DNA of 64,000 nucleotides, taken from contig NZ_CP007201.1 of assembly GCF_000568815.1 (NCBI RefSeq), forward strand, positions 1,488,001 to 1,552,000, given 5' to 3'. The position numbers and the translations under genes were made by a program. The notes beneath the pieces were generated by a model. The model saw only the letters and a program-made list of their open reading frames with translations. It was not told the origin of the DNA and did no database searches. This DNA is from Sulfurospirillum multivorans DSM 12446. Its GTDB lineage: Bacteria; Campylobacterota; Campylobacteria; Campylobacterales; Sulfurospirillaceae. Below, one piece after another: positions 7,824 through 16,570 of the stretch. Positions within the stretch are counted from its first letter, which is position 1. The number at the start of each line of letters is the position of its first letter.

Positions 7824-8491
7824 TTATAGAGTTTCAATTTATAACCAAGTCTTGCTACATTAATAATAGTCTCTGGAGGCAAATGTTTTCGGATATCTCG
7901 TACTAACGAACGAATAGCGGCACTACTCATACCTTCTTCCCAGATATTATTTTCAAACTCTTGATAACTAACAATTTCATTAACACGTTTTAGTAAATAT
8001 TCTAAAAAAGTGATTTCACTTCTTCTCAAAATTACATCTTTCTCATTGACAAAAAGAGCACGTTTAATAGTGTCATAATAAACTATATCAGAAAAATAAA
8101 TTTTTTCATTTTTATTGTTTTTAAGATTAGCAACACATTTTTTAAGAGCATTTTTGAGATCAATCGCGGTGACAGGTTTTAGGATATAAGCTGCTAGATT
8201 AAGTTCAACGGCTTTTAAAAAATACTCAGTGTCTGTATAAGCAGTAGCAATGACAAGAGGTATTTTTTGGTTAAATTCACGAATTTGTTCACACACTTCA
8301 AGTCCATTAAAGTAGGGCATTTCGATGTCAAAAATAGCAATATCAATAGTATTGTTTTGAAAGATTTGAAGAGCTTCTTTCCCATCTTTGGCTAAATATA
8401 CTTTTTTGCAAAAAAGAGAAAGTATTTCTCCTATGTTTTCACGAGTTTGTTCTTCATCATCTGCATAGAGTATTGTATAAGAAGCGAGCAT
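7820..8491 (-). CDS. OmpR-family response regulator (first module)
   Basis: The 223-residue protein has a receiver domain with the acidic pocket at residues 11-13, phospho-acceptor Asp55 in IFDIEMPYF and a conserved Lys near residue 105. The C-terminal winged-helix DNA-binding domain follows from about residue 130. I start it at 8491, after an AGGG ribosome-binding site, rather than at an upstream ATG (8530), because this gives exactly the length of its paralogue at 12395-13066. It is the first gene of the operon with the kinase. It is the likely protein that binds the CTATW repeats. Confidence 0.9.
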   Translation of the reverse strand: MLASYTILYADDEEQTRENIGEILSLFCKKVYLAKDGKEALQIFQNNTIDIAIFDIEMPYFNGLEVCEQIREFNQKIPLVIATAYTDTEYFLKAVELNLAAYILKPVTAIDLKNALKKCVANLKNNKNEKIYFSDIVYYDTIKRALFVNEKDVILRRSEITFLEYLLKRVNEIVSYQEFENNIWEEGMSSAAIRSLVRDIRKHLPPETIINVARLGYKLKLYK

Positions 8492-8644
8492 GTTAAATCC
8501 CTGAAATTTTATGAATAATGTACGTATCATAAAAAAAAGAAATATAGAACTTGTAGATAAAAAATATTTTCCTTCTATTTTAGTTATACAACGGTTGCAT
8601 AAGTTTTAAATACAATTTTCATAATAAGTCAGATGTTAAATGGT

Positions 8645-8720
8645 TGTACTTGGGATCATTTAATTAAAGGTTACAAGAAGGTTTAAAATCATTATCATGA
8701 TTGTATGGTAGATGATTTTT
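8645..8720 (+). promoter_or_regulatory. conserved structured 5' leader of the second rdhA
   Basis: TGTACTTGGG (8645) and GGTTACAAGAAGGTTT (8669) match the pceA leader. The hairpin here is AAAATCAT (8685-8692) with ATGATTTT (8712-8719), again around a 19-base loop and again directly before a T-run and AAGGAG. The paired bases differ from those of pceA but pairing is kept. Unlike pceA, only a lone CTATT (8575) stands upstream and no full regulator site is visible. Confidence 0.6.
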
Positions 8721-8732
8721 TAAGGAGTAAAT

Positions 8733-10214
8733 ATGGAAAAGAAAAAACCTGAACTTTCACGTAGAGATTTTGGAAAGATAGTTGCTGGCGTTGGTGTTGC
8801 GGTTACTATTGCACCATTTGGGGGCACAGATGCTCATGCAAAAGAAAAAGCATCGCAAGAGATTCGTCATCAATTCGCGATGCCAGATGGGGTATCTCCT
8901 ATCAAAATCAATGAAAAGTATGAAAGATTTAATGAGGGGCATGTGGCATTTTATCATCCCTCTTCAGTGATGATTCCAAACTTCAAAGGAGAAACTAAGT
9001 TTTGGGTGTTTTCTATGATGGACCAAAAGCAAAATTTGATTAATACAGCACAACATGCACCTGGCGTTAAAGCTCCAAGTGTTGCTGAGGCAAGATCTGC
9101 TAGAGCATGGGAATCAGCTGCGTGGACACTGAATGAAATGCTAGGATATGGAAAGCCAAATAGAAAGATGCATTTATGGGATAATTTTAAAGCAGCAAAG
9201 GATTGGCCACATATCTATAACAAAGCACCAGATGAAAAAGATCCTGCCATATTAACAAATCAGATTAAATACGTTACAAGATTAGCAGGGGCTGACTTAG
9301 TGGGTATTGCAAGATTGAACCGAAATTGGATCTTTAAAGAGGCTTTTACTACAGTATCAGATAAGCCTGAGGATGATAATAACTTTATCACAAAGCCAAT
9401 TAACTTTAAAGATATTGAAAAACCAACGGAAACAGAAGATGAATACATTATTCCAAATAGCTTTGCCAATGTTATCGTTTCTGCTTTTGCGATGAACCGT
9501 GATATGATGCAGTGTTTGGCTACTTCTATGGCACATGCAGCTGCGGCACTTTGTTACTCTCGTATGGTGGCGCATGATATGTGGATTTGTCAGTTTATTC
9601 GTAACCAAGGCTACTATGCAATACCAAGCTGTAATGGTGTTGGACAATCAGTTGCCTTTGCTGTTGAAGCAGGTTTAGGACAAGCTAGTCGTATGGGAAC
9701 TATCATCACCCCTGAGTATGGACCAATGGTTCGTCTTTCTAAGATCTTTACCAATATGCCTCTTATTCCCGATAAACCAATTGATTTTGGTGTTACAGAG
9801 TTTTGTGAAACATGTAAAAAATGTGCAAGAGACTGTCCTTCCAAGGCAATCTCAGAAGGGCCACAATCCTATGAAGCACGAGATATTCATAATGCAAATG
9901 GCCGCTACCAATGGCACAATGACCATAAAAAATGTTTACAGTATTGGGTTGAATCGGGCGGAGACTGTGGCATATGTGTAGCTGTTTGCCCCTTTACAAA
10001 AGGCAATATTTGGATTCATGATGGCGTTGAATGGTTGATTGATAAAACAAGATTCCTTGATCCTGTAATGCTAGGTATGGATGATGCACTGGGTTATGGT
10101 AAAACACGAAATGTAGAAGAAGTATGGAAAGGTAAAATCAATACCTATGGTTTAGATACATCTCACTTTAAAGATACGGAGACAACAGGAAAGGATAGGG
10201 TAAAAAAATCATGA
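8733..10214 (+). CDS. rdhA: second reductive dehalogenase catalytic subunit (substrate unknown)
   Basis: This 493-residue PceA paralogue has a Tat leader (SRRDFGK, ending near AHA-36), the corrinoid domain and the two cluster motifs CETCKKCARDCP and CGICVAVCP. The catalytic set is kept: Tyr in ALCYSR, Asn in SCNGVGQ and Arg in MVRLSK. It therefore looks functional, but the substrate cannot be read from the sequence. Two stretches are base-for-base identical to pceA (9612-9697 and 9973-10034), unlike the rest, which suggests gene conversion. The missing CTATW site fits my memory that this gene is not expressed on tetrachloroethene. Confidence 0.92.
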   Translation: MEKKKPELSRRDFGKIVAGVGVAVTIAPFGGTDAHAKEKASQEIRHQFAMPDGVSPIKINEKYERFNEGHVAFYHPSSVMIPNFKGETKFWVFSMMDQKQNLINTAQHAPGVKAPSVAEARSARAWESAAWTLNEMLGYGKPNRKMHLWDNFKAAKDWPHIYNKAPDEKDPAILTNQIKYVTRLAGADLVGIARLNRNWIFKEAFTTVSDKPEDDNNFITKPINFKDIEKPTETEDEYIIPNSFANVIVSAFAMNRDMMQCLATSMAHAAAALCYSRMVAHDMWICQFIRNQGYYAIPSCNGVGQSVAFAVEAGLGQASRMGTIITPEYGPMVRLSKIFTNMPLIPDKPIDFGVTEFCETCKKCARDCPSKAISEGPQSYEARDIHNANGRYQWHNDHKKCLQYWVESGGDCGICVAVCPFTKGNIWIHDGVEWLIDKTRFLDPVMLGMDDALGYGKTRNVEEVWKGKINTYGLDTSHFKDTETTGKDRVKKS

Positions 10215-10435
10215 AATTATTAAATATTTTAAATTATAAAGCAATTGGTTTGAGTTTACTTTATTTGGCATTGATTTTGGTTACTTTCCAAATTTCAATG
10301 GGAAGTTATGGAGAAGATGAGCCACAAGCTGGTAGTATATTAATGGTTGCTGGATTGATTTTTTCGATCATCGGTGTTTTTCTTGCAATGAAGTTTAAGC
10401 CAAACTATATTTTATGGGATAAACTTGAGCGTTAA
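10211..10435 (+). CDS. rdhB: second reductive dehalogenase membrane anchor
   Basis: The 74-residue, two-span protein differs from PceB at only eight or so residues, almost all towards the end (for example LLMKFKPTY versus LAMKFKPNY). It overlaps the stop of its rdhA by 4 bases, as in the pceAB pair. The near-identity at DNA level over 225 bases contrasts with the clearly diverged catalytic subunits, so this copy was duplicated or converted recently. Confidence 0.9.
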   Translation: MKLLNILNYKAIGLSLLYLALILVTFQISMGSYGEDEPQAGSILMVAGLIFSIIGVFLAMKFKPNYILWDKLER

Positions 10436-10456
10436 TCTTTGAATTGATTATTAAAT

Positions 10457-10502
10457 AAAAGGTACAAAGTCTACCATTTTTTGGAAGTAATGTACCTTTT
10501 TT
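10457..10502 (+). terminator. terminator after the second rdhAB
   Basis: AAAAGGTACA (10457-10466) pairs with TGTACCTTTT (10491-10500), followed by further T residues. The loop is about 24 bases long. Confidence 0.6.
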
Positions 10503-10571
10503 GTTTTGTATTTCTGTTAAAGCGATATTTTTGGGAGTAATGGCGATAGTACTATTTTAAAAAACAAGAGA

Positions 10572-12398
10572 CTATGGAAGTTTTAAGATAAACTCGGCTC
10601 CTCTTTTATTGTTTGCAACTTGAATACTCCCTTTTATATTATTTTCCATAATGATTTTTGCTGTGTAGAGTCCAAGTCCTGTTCCATTCTTTTCAAGTTT
10701 TGTTGAAAAATAAGGCTCAAAAATTCGATGAATAATTTTGCTATCAATTCCCCCTGCATTATCGCTAATGGATATCTCATTTTTACTTGTTTTAAAATAA
10801 ATCTTTCGATCTTCTTCAGGATTATCTTTGAGTGCATCTTTTGCATTCGTTAAGATGGTGATAATGACTTGTATAAGTTCATTTTTATATGTATTGATTT
10901 CAAACATTGCATCGCACTGTGTGTAAATTTGAATATGATTGCTTTCAAAGGATGTGCGCATAAAAGAGAGTGAATCATCAATGATTTCTTTACATGAAAA
11001 AGTAGATTTTTGCTTTTTCTGAGAAAAAAAGTTCATGAAATCTTCTATGGTATTGGTCATATGACGAATCTGCAAATGCATCTCATTGAGTTTGTCTTGT
11101 AAGGTTTTTGGTGAGAGTTTATCAAGCTGGCTGTGCATGTCTATATTGACAACGATAGAGGAAAGATGACTCAGTGGTTGCCTCCATTGATGGGCAATAT
11201 TGGCAATCATTTCTCCCATCGCACTAAAGCGTGAGCGTGCAAGTATCTCTTTTTCAAATTGCCTTTTTTCTTCTAAGATCGAGAGTAGCTTTATATAGGT
11301 TACAATGCTTAGGCATAAAGAGCATAGTGTGCTGGTGACTTGAAGGTAATTGTTCATATTTTGTACACCATCAAAATTGAATATTCTAATAAAGGACTCC
11401 ATAAATAGAGGGTAGATTAATAAAATCATCGCGATAGAATAAAGGGAAGCTTGCAGTTTGTCTTGTTTTAACATAATGAGACCAATTAAAATAAAACCTG
11501 GTAATAATATACCTGGATAAAAAATAATCAAAGATCCATTTGAAAAGATGAACTGTATAATTACCATTAGTATACAAGAGAGCATGTAAAAATTTAAAAT
11601 GCTATTAATCGTGGCATGCTTATATTTGAGATCAAAAAACTCTTTGGTGAAAAGGGTAAGTGTCATCAAAATACTAAAAGGATTAGCCACTTTCATAATG
11701 TTATAGAGTATTGACTTTTCAAGGTATGGACTCAGTGCTGAGTAAAAGCTCCAGTGTAAGTTTGAGGTAATGAAGATAATGGACATTACAAACAAGACAT
11801 AATAAAAGTAGCTTTTTAAGGATGTCATAAAGTACATAAATAAACTTGCAAAAAGAATGGTAAGTAAAATACCAAATAAAAGACCATGTTTATAAACGCT
11901 CCCATAGTTACTAATTTCTGATATAAGTTGTTCAGTATTGATGATATAAGCAGCAGAAAAATCATCCACTAATGGGTGATCATTGACTTTGATATAGATG
12001 GTACTTTCTTCATTAGGTCCTATAATGAAAGAGTAGTAAGAAATACCATTGTTTATGCCATCACTTACAGACTTAGTTTCGATGATTTTATTGTCTTTGC
12101 TATAGTAAACTTGGAGGTTGATATTCTTCCAGTAAAAAAGAAGTGTTTTATCTAGCTCTTTATTGAGTGTGTTTTTGAGAGGTATTTTTAACCAATAGTT
12201 CTTTGTAAATTGCTTTCTTAAAAAAACGGAAAGGTTATTGTTTTTGATGAAATCGCTATGCTTGAGAGCATCTTCTATAAAGATATTTTCATTTAAAAGA
12301 TACGTATTTCGATGTAATAAGAGTTTCTCTTCATTTAAAGTAATTACGCCACTAAATAAAGAGAGTGTCAAAAGAAAAAAAAGAAAGAAGAACTTCAT
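10572..12398 (-). CDS. 7TM-type sensor histidine kinase (second module)
   Basis: This 608-residue kinase parallels the one at 6000-7823: signal-like start (MKFFFLFFLLTLSLFSG), extracytoplasmic 7TMR-DISM domain, seven spans, HisKA with His403 in AHQWRQPL, and an ATPase domain ending with DNAGGID and GTGLGLYTAK. I start it at 12398 because this ATG overlaps the regulator stop as ATGA, exactly as in the first module; a longer frame reaching 12518 would run through the regulator. It presumably senses another organohalide for the adjacent rdhA, which is inference. Confidence 0.88.
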   Translation of the reverse strand: MKFFFLFFLLTLSLFSGVITLNEEKLLLHRNTYLLNENIFIEDALKHSDFIKNNNLSVFLRKQFTKNYWLKIPLKNTLNKELDKTLLFYWKNINLQVYYSKDNKIIETKSVSDGINNGISYYSFIIGPNEESTIYIKVNDHPLVDDFSAAYIINTEQLISEISNYGSVYKHGLLFGILLTILFASLFMYFMTSLKSYFYYVLFVMSIIFITSNLHWSFYSALSPYLEKSILYNIMKVANPFSILMTLTLFTKEFFDLKYKHATINSILNFYMLSCILMVIIQFIFSNGSLIIFYPGILLPGFILIGLIMLKQDKLQASLYSIAMILLIYPLFMESFIRIFNFDGVQNMNNYLQVTSTLCSLCLSIVTYIKLLSILEEKRQFEKEILARSRFSAMGEMIANIAHQWRQPLSHLSSIVVNIDMHSQLDKLSPKTLQDKLNEMHLQIRHMTNTIEDFMNFFSQKKQKSTFSCKEIIDDSLSFMRTSFESNHIQIYTQCDAMFEINTYKNELIQVIITILTNAKDALKDNPEEDRKIYFKTSKNEISISDNAGGIDSKIIHRIFEPYFSTKLEKNGTGLGLYTAKIIMENNIKGSIQVANNKRGAEFILKLP

Positions 12399-13066
12399 TT
12401 TTGAAGAACCAGCTTGTATCCAATTTTTGGAATATTTTGAATGCTCTCTTTGGTTAGGTGCTTTCTTAGATCTTTGACAAGGGTTCGAATAGCTGGACCA
12501 CTCATCCCTTCTTCCCAAATATTATACTCAAATTCACTATAGTTGATAACTCTATTAGGATTTTTCAACATATATTCAAGAAATTGCATTTCAATATTCG
12601 TTAATCTGACTTCACTATTATTGATATACAGTGTTCGTTCACCTACATTATAATATGCGCTCTGATTGATGTGAATTTCGCTATTTTTAGAATAACTTAA
12701 TTGCTCTTCACATTTTTTAAGTGCTTTTTTCAAATCAGAAGTTTCTATTGGTTTTAAAATATAAGAGGTTAGATTTAATTCAACTGCTTTTAAAAAATAT
12801 GCCGTGTCTGTATAAGCTGTAGCCATGACAATCGGGATATTTTTATTGCTTTTTCTGATTTTTTCGGCCACTTCTAAGCCATTAAGATAGGGCATCTCAA
12901 TATCGAGTACCATGATATCTGGAGACTCATTTTGATACAATTCATATGCCTTTTCCCCATCTTGTGCTAGAAGTACATCATCAAAAAGAAGAGAAAGAAT
13001 TTCTCCAATATTTTTACGAATTCCTGCATCATCTTCTGCATAAAGTACTTTATAGTTTTTAAACAT
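12395..13066 (-). CDS. OmpR-family response regulator (second module)
   Basis: A 223-residue receiver plus winged-helix protein with Asp55 in VLDIEMPYL as phospho-acceptor. The recognition region (NIWEEGMSGPAIRTLVKDLRKHL) is very close to the first regulator (NIWEEGMSSAAIRSLVRDIRKHL in two halves), so both may bind similar DNA. It heads the operon with the second kinase. The upstream region is shared with the divergent 13308 gene, whose CTATA repeats face the other way. Confidence 0.88.
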   Translation of the reverse strand: MFKNYKVLYAEDDAGIRKNIGEILSLLFDDVLLAQDGEKAYELYQNESPDIMVLDIEMPYLNGLEVAEKIRKSNKNIPIVMATAYTDTAYFLKAVELNLTSYILKPIETSDLKKALKKCEEQLSYSKNSEIHINQSAYYNVGERTLYINNSEVRLTNIEMQFLEYMLKNPNRVINYSEFEYNIWEEGMSGPAIRTLVKDLRKHLTKESIQNIPKIGYKLVLQK

Positions 13067-13162
13067 GTGTGAACCTATCCTATAGTTTATAACTATGATT
13101 CTATCAGATATTTTGTTAAAAATTAACTTAAAAGAGTAAAAATTATCTATTTAATAGTTACC

Positions 13163-13189
13163 CTATATTTCACCTATAAGTTACCTATA
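13163..13189 (+). promoter_or_regulatory. response-regulator site upstream of the 13308 gene
   Basis: CTATA starts at 13163, 13174 and 13185, again 11 bp apart with CTATA-N17-CTATA for the outer pair; CTATT at 13147 may be an extra half. It is identical in layout to the pceA site and ends 119 bases before the downstream ATG. Confidence 0.75.
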
Positions 13190-13307
13190 AATATTCATAA
13201 AATTCAAGGTTCTCTCTTTATTGCACACAAAGTTACTACAAGTTTTATGTACTATGGAGTTTTAGTGTTGAATGTTGATTGTATTAATACAAAAATAAAG
13301 GAACGAC

Positions 13308-13643
13308 ATGTTTAGACAAGTAGTATCGTTGACGTTATTGGTTTCATTGCTGGCAGTTGGGAGCTCTGGTATTTTGATGATTATACTGAATAGTTTTGAG
13401 TTTCAGTTTCAGATGCATCCTGTTCATAAGATTTTTGGAGTCTTGATGGTTTTATCCGGTAGTCTACACCTGTATCTTAACTTCGGTTCAGTAAAAAAAT
13501 ACTTGAATATAAAAAAGATGGCACTTTTTACAGGAGTATTGAGCATAATAATGGTTTTACTTTATGGTGTAGGTATTAATAAACCATTAAACATAGAAAA
13601 AATAAAGCAGATGGAAAATATTGCAAAAACATTAGAAGAGTAA
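13308..13643 (+). CDS. small DUF4405-like membrane protein
   Basis: The 111-residue protein has three hydrophobic spans (about residues 5-27, 39-60 and 72-90). Histidines in MHPVHKIFG and SGSLHLYLNF sit at the span edges, the pattern of the DUF4405 / cytochrome b-like group where such His may bind haem or quinone. A KGAACGACATG-type ribosome-binding site (AAGGAACGAC) precedes the ATG. Its promoter carries a full regulator site, so it is probably induced with pceA and may take part in electron transfer from quinol. Function is otherwise unknown. Confidence 0.65.
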   Translation: MFRQVVSLTLLVSLLAVGSSGILMIILNSFEFQFQMHPVHKIFGVLMVLSGSLHLYLNFGSVKKYLNIKKMALFTGVLSIIMVLLYGVGINKPLNIEKIKQMENIAKTLEE

Positions 13644-13695
13644 ACAAAATTTCCTCAGAACTGGGTTAAAACTTCTCTGAATATCTACACATAAT

Positions 13696-13726
13696 GAAGG
13701 ACTTTATGATAAAAGTCCTTCTTCTA
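13696..13726 (+). terminator. terminator after the 13308 gene
   Basis: GAAGGACTTT (13696-13705) pairs with AAAGTCCTTC (13712-13721) across a 6-base loop, followed by TTCT. Confidence 0.7.
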
Positions 13727-13801
13727 TCTTATTTGATTTTATGACTACAAAGAGATAAAACTTTATGTTGTATTAAAAAAAAGGTAAAATTTTTTATTCA
13801 T

Positions 13802-13828
13802 CTATTTTCTCCGCACAACTTATCTATT
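13802..13828 (+). promoter_or_regulatory. response-regulator site upstream of pceM
   Basis: CTATT at 13802 and CTATT at 13824 are separated by exactly 17 bases. The middle repeat seen at pceA is absent. The site ends 85 bases before the chosen pceM ATG. Confidence 0.65.
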
Positions 13829-13912
13829 TTTTTTTCTTATCATTACATAGCAATAAAAATAAGTAATGATAAGAGAGTCTTAGTGCTAGGACAATCTTTA
13901 AGAGAGAAAAAG

Positions 13913-14560
13913 ATGAATTTTAATCGAAGAAAATTTTTAATTTACAGCGCAGAAGCAGGAGCGATGTTCGGTCTTGTTGGAGCTGTTCCGTTAATGTCAG
14001 GAGAACATCACTACTTACGACCTCCAGGCGCCATTAAAGACGATACTTTTTATAAAGCATGTATTAAATGTGGTGCTTGTGTTTCAGCATGCCCCACTAA
14101 AGCGGTGACACTTATTGATCTTTGTTGGGATGTTAAAAATATCGGCACACCTATAATTGATATCAAAAATGGTGGCTGTATTGCTTGGGGAAAAGAGTGT
14201 CTTTTATGTGTTAAAGCTTGTCCAACAGATGTTTTGAGTGTAGTTAAAGATTTAAAAGAAGAAAAGCTTGGTCTTGCCATTATAAAAGAAGAAGAGTGTG
14301 TGAATTGTATGGTTTGTTTTTTACATTGCCCCATTGAGGGAGTAGTACTCTTTCCAAATCCAGAAGTTCCTGATAAACCTTATACTAAAGAACGTGATAT
14401 ACCTACAAAAATAAAACTCAAAGATTCCCCGTTAAAGCCTTATATTGTTAAAGATAAATGCATTGGGTGTGGATTGTGTGCTCATTATTGTCCTCCACGG
14501 TGCATTGATATGATTCCTATAGCAGACGTAAAAAAGGTAGCAAAAAATGAATCAAATTAA
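13913..14560 (+). CDS. pceM: NapG-like Tat-exported ferredoxin, putative quinol dehydrogenase subunit
   Basis: The 215-residue protein starts with a Tat signal (NRRKFLIYSAEAGA) and holds four [4Fe-4S] motifs: CIKCGACVSACP, CLLCVKACP after an upstream Cys, CVNCMVCFLHCP and CIGCGLCAHYCP. This is the NapG/MauM architecture: a periplasmic ferredoxin that takes electrons from a NapH-like membrane quinol dehydrogenase. I prefer the ATG at 13913, directly before the twin-arginine segment; an in-frame ATG at 13883 would add ten residues. It overlaps pceN by 14 bases. A role in feeding PceA is the accepted model and is inference here. Confidence 0.85.
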   Translation: MNFNRRKFLIYSAEAGAMFGLVGAVPLMSGEHHYLRPPGAIKDDTFYKACIKCGACVSACPTKAVTLIDLCWDVKNIGTPIIDIKNGGCIAWGKECLLCVKACPTDVLSVVKDLKEEKLGLAIIKEEECVNCMVCFLHCPIEGVVLFPNPEVPDKPYTKERDIPTKIKLKDSPLKPYIVKDKCIGCGLCAHYCPPRCIDMIPIADVKKVAKNESN

Positions 14561-15464
14561 TAAAGTTATTAATGTAAAAAAATTACAAATCATTAGAAAA
14601 AGTGTACATAACTTTTCTATGCTAAGCATTATACTAGGTGCATTTGGCATCATAACTGTTGCCGGAACATGTTATGTAAGTATTGGTTATTTTAGGCTTA
14701 TTTGTCCAGTTGGTTTTATAGAGCTCTCTCTAGCAACACACACTATTAATACAAAACTTATCGTACCTTTTTTAACAATTTCAGTTCTTCTTTTTTTAGC
14801 GGGAAGATCGTTTTGTTCTTGGGGTTGTCCTACGTCTTATATGGGCGGAATTATACGTAAAATGACATCTAATGAGACCTATAAAAAATACACTAAAGTA
14901 AAAAATAAAGTGCAAAAGTATGTACCGCAACCTGGTATGGATGATATCTTTGTCATGATGATAGGTACATTAATAGGAATATTTGTATTTCAGTATCCAC
15001 TACCTTGCACAATTTGTCCATTAGGAATCATTTCACGGGCTCTTATTGAAACAGTCAATCATTCTACAATTACGCATTTTCACATTGCACTACGTTATGA
15101 CACTTTATTGTTAATAATTCCTATCGTATCTATGTTTTTATTTGTAAGAGGTTGGTCACAAGTTTGCCCTGTCGGTTCATTGAAAGGGCTTATGTCAACG
15201 TATAACAAGACAATCGTTCCTTCAACAACAGAAGCATGTGTCAACTGTAAGTTATGTGAACAAGTATGTCCTGTTAATATTGGACATCATAGAGGGCTTC
15301 CTGATATGAGTATTTGTATCAAATGTATGCTATGTGCAGAATATTGTCCGCAACATGCCATAGACATTGTTGCTTTATACGAGCATAAAAAAACAAAATT
15401 TAAAGAAGTAAAAGATGTGAATGTACTGAATACATCCATTGAAACAATGAATAAAACAGCTTAA
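14547..15464 (+). CDS. pceN: NapH-like membrane quinol dehydrogenase
   Basis: The 305-residue protein has about four to five membrane spans with paired CxxxCP-type motifs near the membrane (LICPVGF, CSWGCPTSYMGG, CTICPLGI, VCPVGSLKG), typical of NapH. Two C-terminal [4Fe-4S] clusters follow (CVNCKLCEQVCP and CIKCMLCAEYCP). NapH proteins oxidise menaquinol and hand electrons to a NapG partner, here PceM, with which it is translationally coupled. It lies ahead of the corrinoid operon, with a 194-base gap. Confidence 0.85.
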   Translation: MNQINKVINVKKLQIIRKSVHNFSMLSIILGAFGIITVAGTCYVSIGYFRLICPVGFIELSLATHTINTKLIVPFLTISVLLFLAGRSFCSWGCPTSYMGGIIRKMTSNETYKKYTKVKNKVQKYVPQPGMDDIFVMMIGTLIGIFVFQYPLPCTICPLGIISRALIETVNHSTITHFHIALRYDTLLLIIPIVSMFLFVRGWSQVCPVGSLKGLMSTYNKTIVPSTTEACVNCKLCEQVCPVNIGHHRGLPDMSICIKCMLCAEYCPQHAIDIVALYEHKKTKFKEVKDVNVLNTSIETMNKTA

Positions 15465-15489
15465 TTAACTTTACAAAAGGGATTATAAA

Positions 15490-15615
15490 ATGGGCGTAAC
15501 CAATGGTTACAAGAAAAAGTATATAAGTTTGGCGGCTATTCTCACTTGTGCCGTTAGAACAATATTTTTTTCTGAACACGTTGCATTAATACAATGTCTT
15601 AAATTGTTTAACTAA
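15490..15615 (+). CDS. possible 41-residue small protein ahead of the cobamide operon
   Basis: An ATG frame with an upstream AAAAGGGA segment encodes a basic start (MGVTNGYKKKY) and one hydrophobic stretch with two cysteines. Inside it lies GGTTACAAGAA, the same eleven bases as in the leaders of both rdhA genes. It could be a small membrane protein, a leader peptide or just part of a long untranslated leader. No cobalamin-riboswitch core was recognised in this gap. Confidence 0.3.
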   Translation: MGVTNGYKKKYISLAAILTCAVRTIFFSEHVALIQCLKLFN

Positions 15616-15658
15616 AGAGGTTATCTCTTTGATTAAACTCAAGAAAAAAGGATAAAGA

Positions 15659-16570
15659 ATGAATACCGCATTAATAGCTTTTTTTGCGTATATCGTCGAT
15701 AAATTTGTTGGTGAATTTACAGTTATAACGCATCCAGTCATTTTTATTGGGCGTTATATAAGTTGGTTTGAAAAAAAATTTTATAAAAATACTTTTCAAC
15801 GAGGCTTAGTGCTTGCTGTGAGTACATTAGGACTTACATACGTAGCTATTTGGCTGTTAGAAACTCTTTTATCTTCTCTTCCACATGGTATTTCAATATT
15901 TATTTCAATCGTGATTGCTTCGATGTTTTTGGCGCATCATATGCTCTATCATTCTGTTTTGGACGTCATCAATTCTTCTGTTCCAAAAGAAAAAATAAAG
16001 TATTTAGTCAGTCGTGACACTGAAGATATGGATGACCACGAAATCTACAAGGCATGTATAGAAACGTATACTGAAAATATTAATGATGGGGTTATAGCAC
16101 CTTTATTTTATCTTCTTCTTTTTGGACTAAAGGGGCTTATTATTTTTAAAGCGATTAGCACATTAGACTCCATGGTGGGTTATAAAAATGAACGTTACTC
16201 TCATTTTGGAACTGCAGGAGCAAGGTTGGATGATATTGTAGGATGGATTCCTGCTCGTATTAGTGCATTACTTATTTATTTAGCTGCTAAAGGATCGTAC
16301 AGCTTTAATACGTTAAAAAAGTATGCTTCAGGGCATGAAAGTCCTAATTCAGGCTGGCCCATTGCAGCAGCTGGATTGGCATTTCATTTAAAACTTGGTG
16401 GTCCTACACGCTATTTTGGTGCAATCAAAAATAAGCCTTATCTTGGGGATGGTTCCCTTCCCTTAACACAGCAAGACGTATGTAATGTACTCACGCTGCA
16501 TTCAAAGATTGACTATATTGTATTGGGAAGTATGGCAGCAATGATTACATTTCTATGGTTGATACAATGA
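15659..16570 (+). CDS. cbiB: adenosylcobinamide-phosphate synthase
   Basis: The 303-residue integral membrane protein joins cobyric acid (via its propionate) to the aminopropanol or ethanolamine phosphate arm. Family features are the N-terminal HPVIFIGRYI segment, the TYTENINDGVIAPL motif near residue 140 and GARLDDIVGWIPAR near residue 185. It has the usual length and several spans. It is the first clear gene of the corrinoid operon and overlaps the CobD-like gene at its 3' end, consistent with both acting at the same step. Confidence 0.93.
   Translation: MNTALIAFFAYIVDKFVGEFTVITHPVIFIGRYISWFEKKFYKNTFQRGLVLAVSTLGLTYVAIWLLETLLSSLPHGISIFISIVIASMFLAHHMLYHSVLDVINSSVPKEKIKYLVSRDTEDMDDHEIYKACIETYTENINDGVIAPLFYLLLFGLKGLIIFKAISTLDSMVGYKNERYSHFGTAGARLDDIVGWIPARISALLIYLAAKGSYSFNTLKKYASGHESPNSGWPIAAAGLAFHLKLGGPTRYFGAIKNKPYLGDGSLPLTQQDVCNVLTLHSKIDYIVLGSMAAMITFLWLIQ

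Noticed and set aside
12399..12518. N-terminal extension of the second kinase into the regulator gene
   Set aside because: It would read antiparallel frames through the regulator's C-terminus; the ATG at 12398 has the same ATGA coupling as the first module.
15465..15658. Possible cobalamin riboswitch ahead of cbiB
   Set aside because: I found no conserved core or B12 box in the 194 bases.
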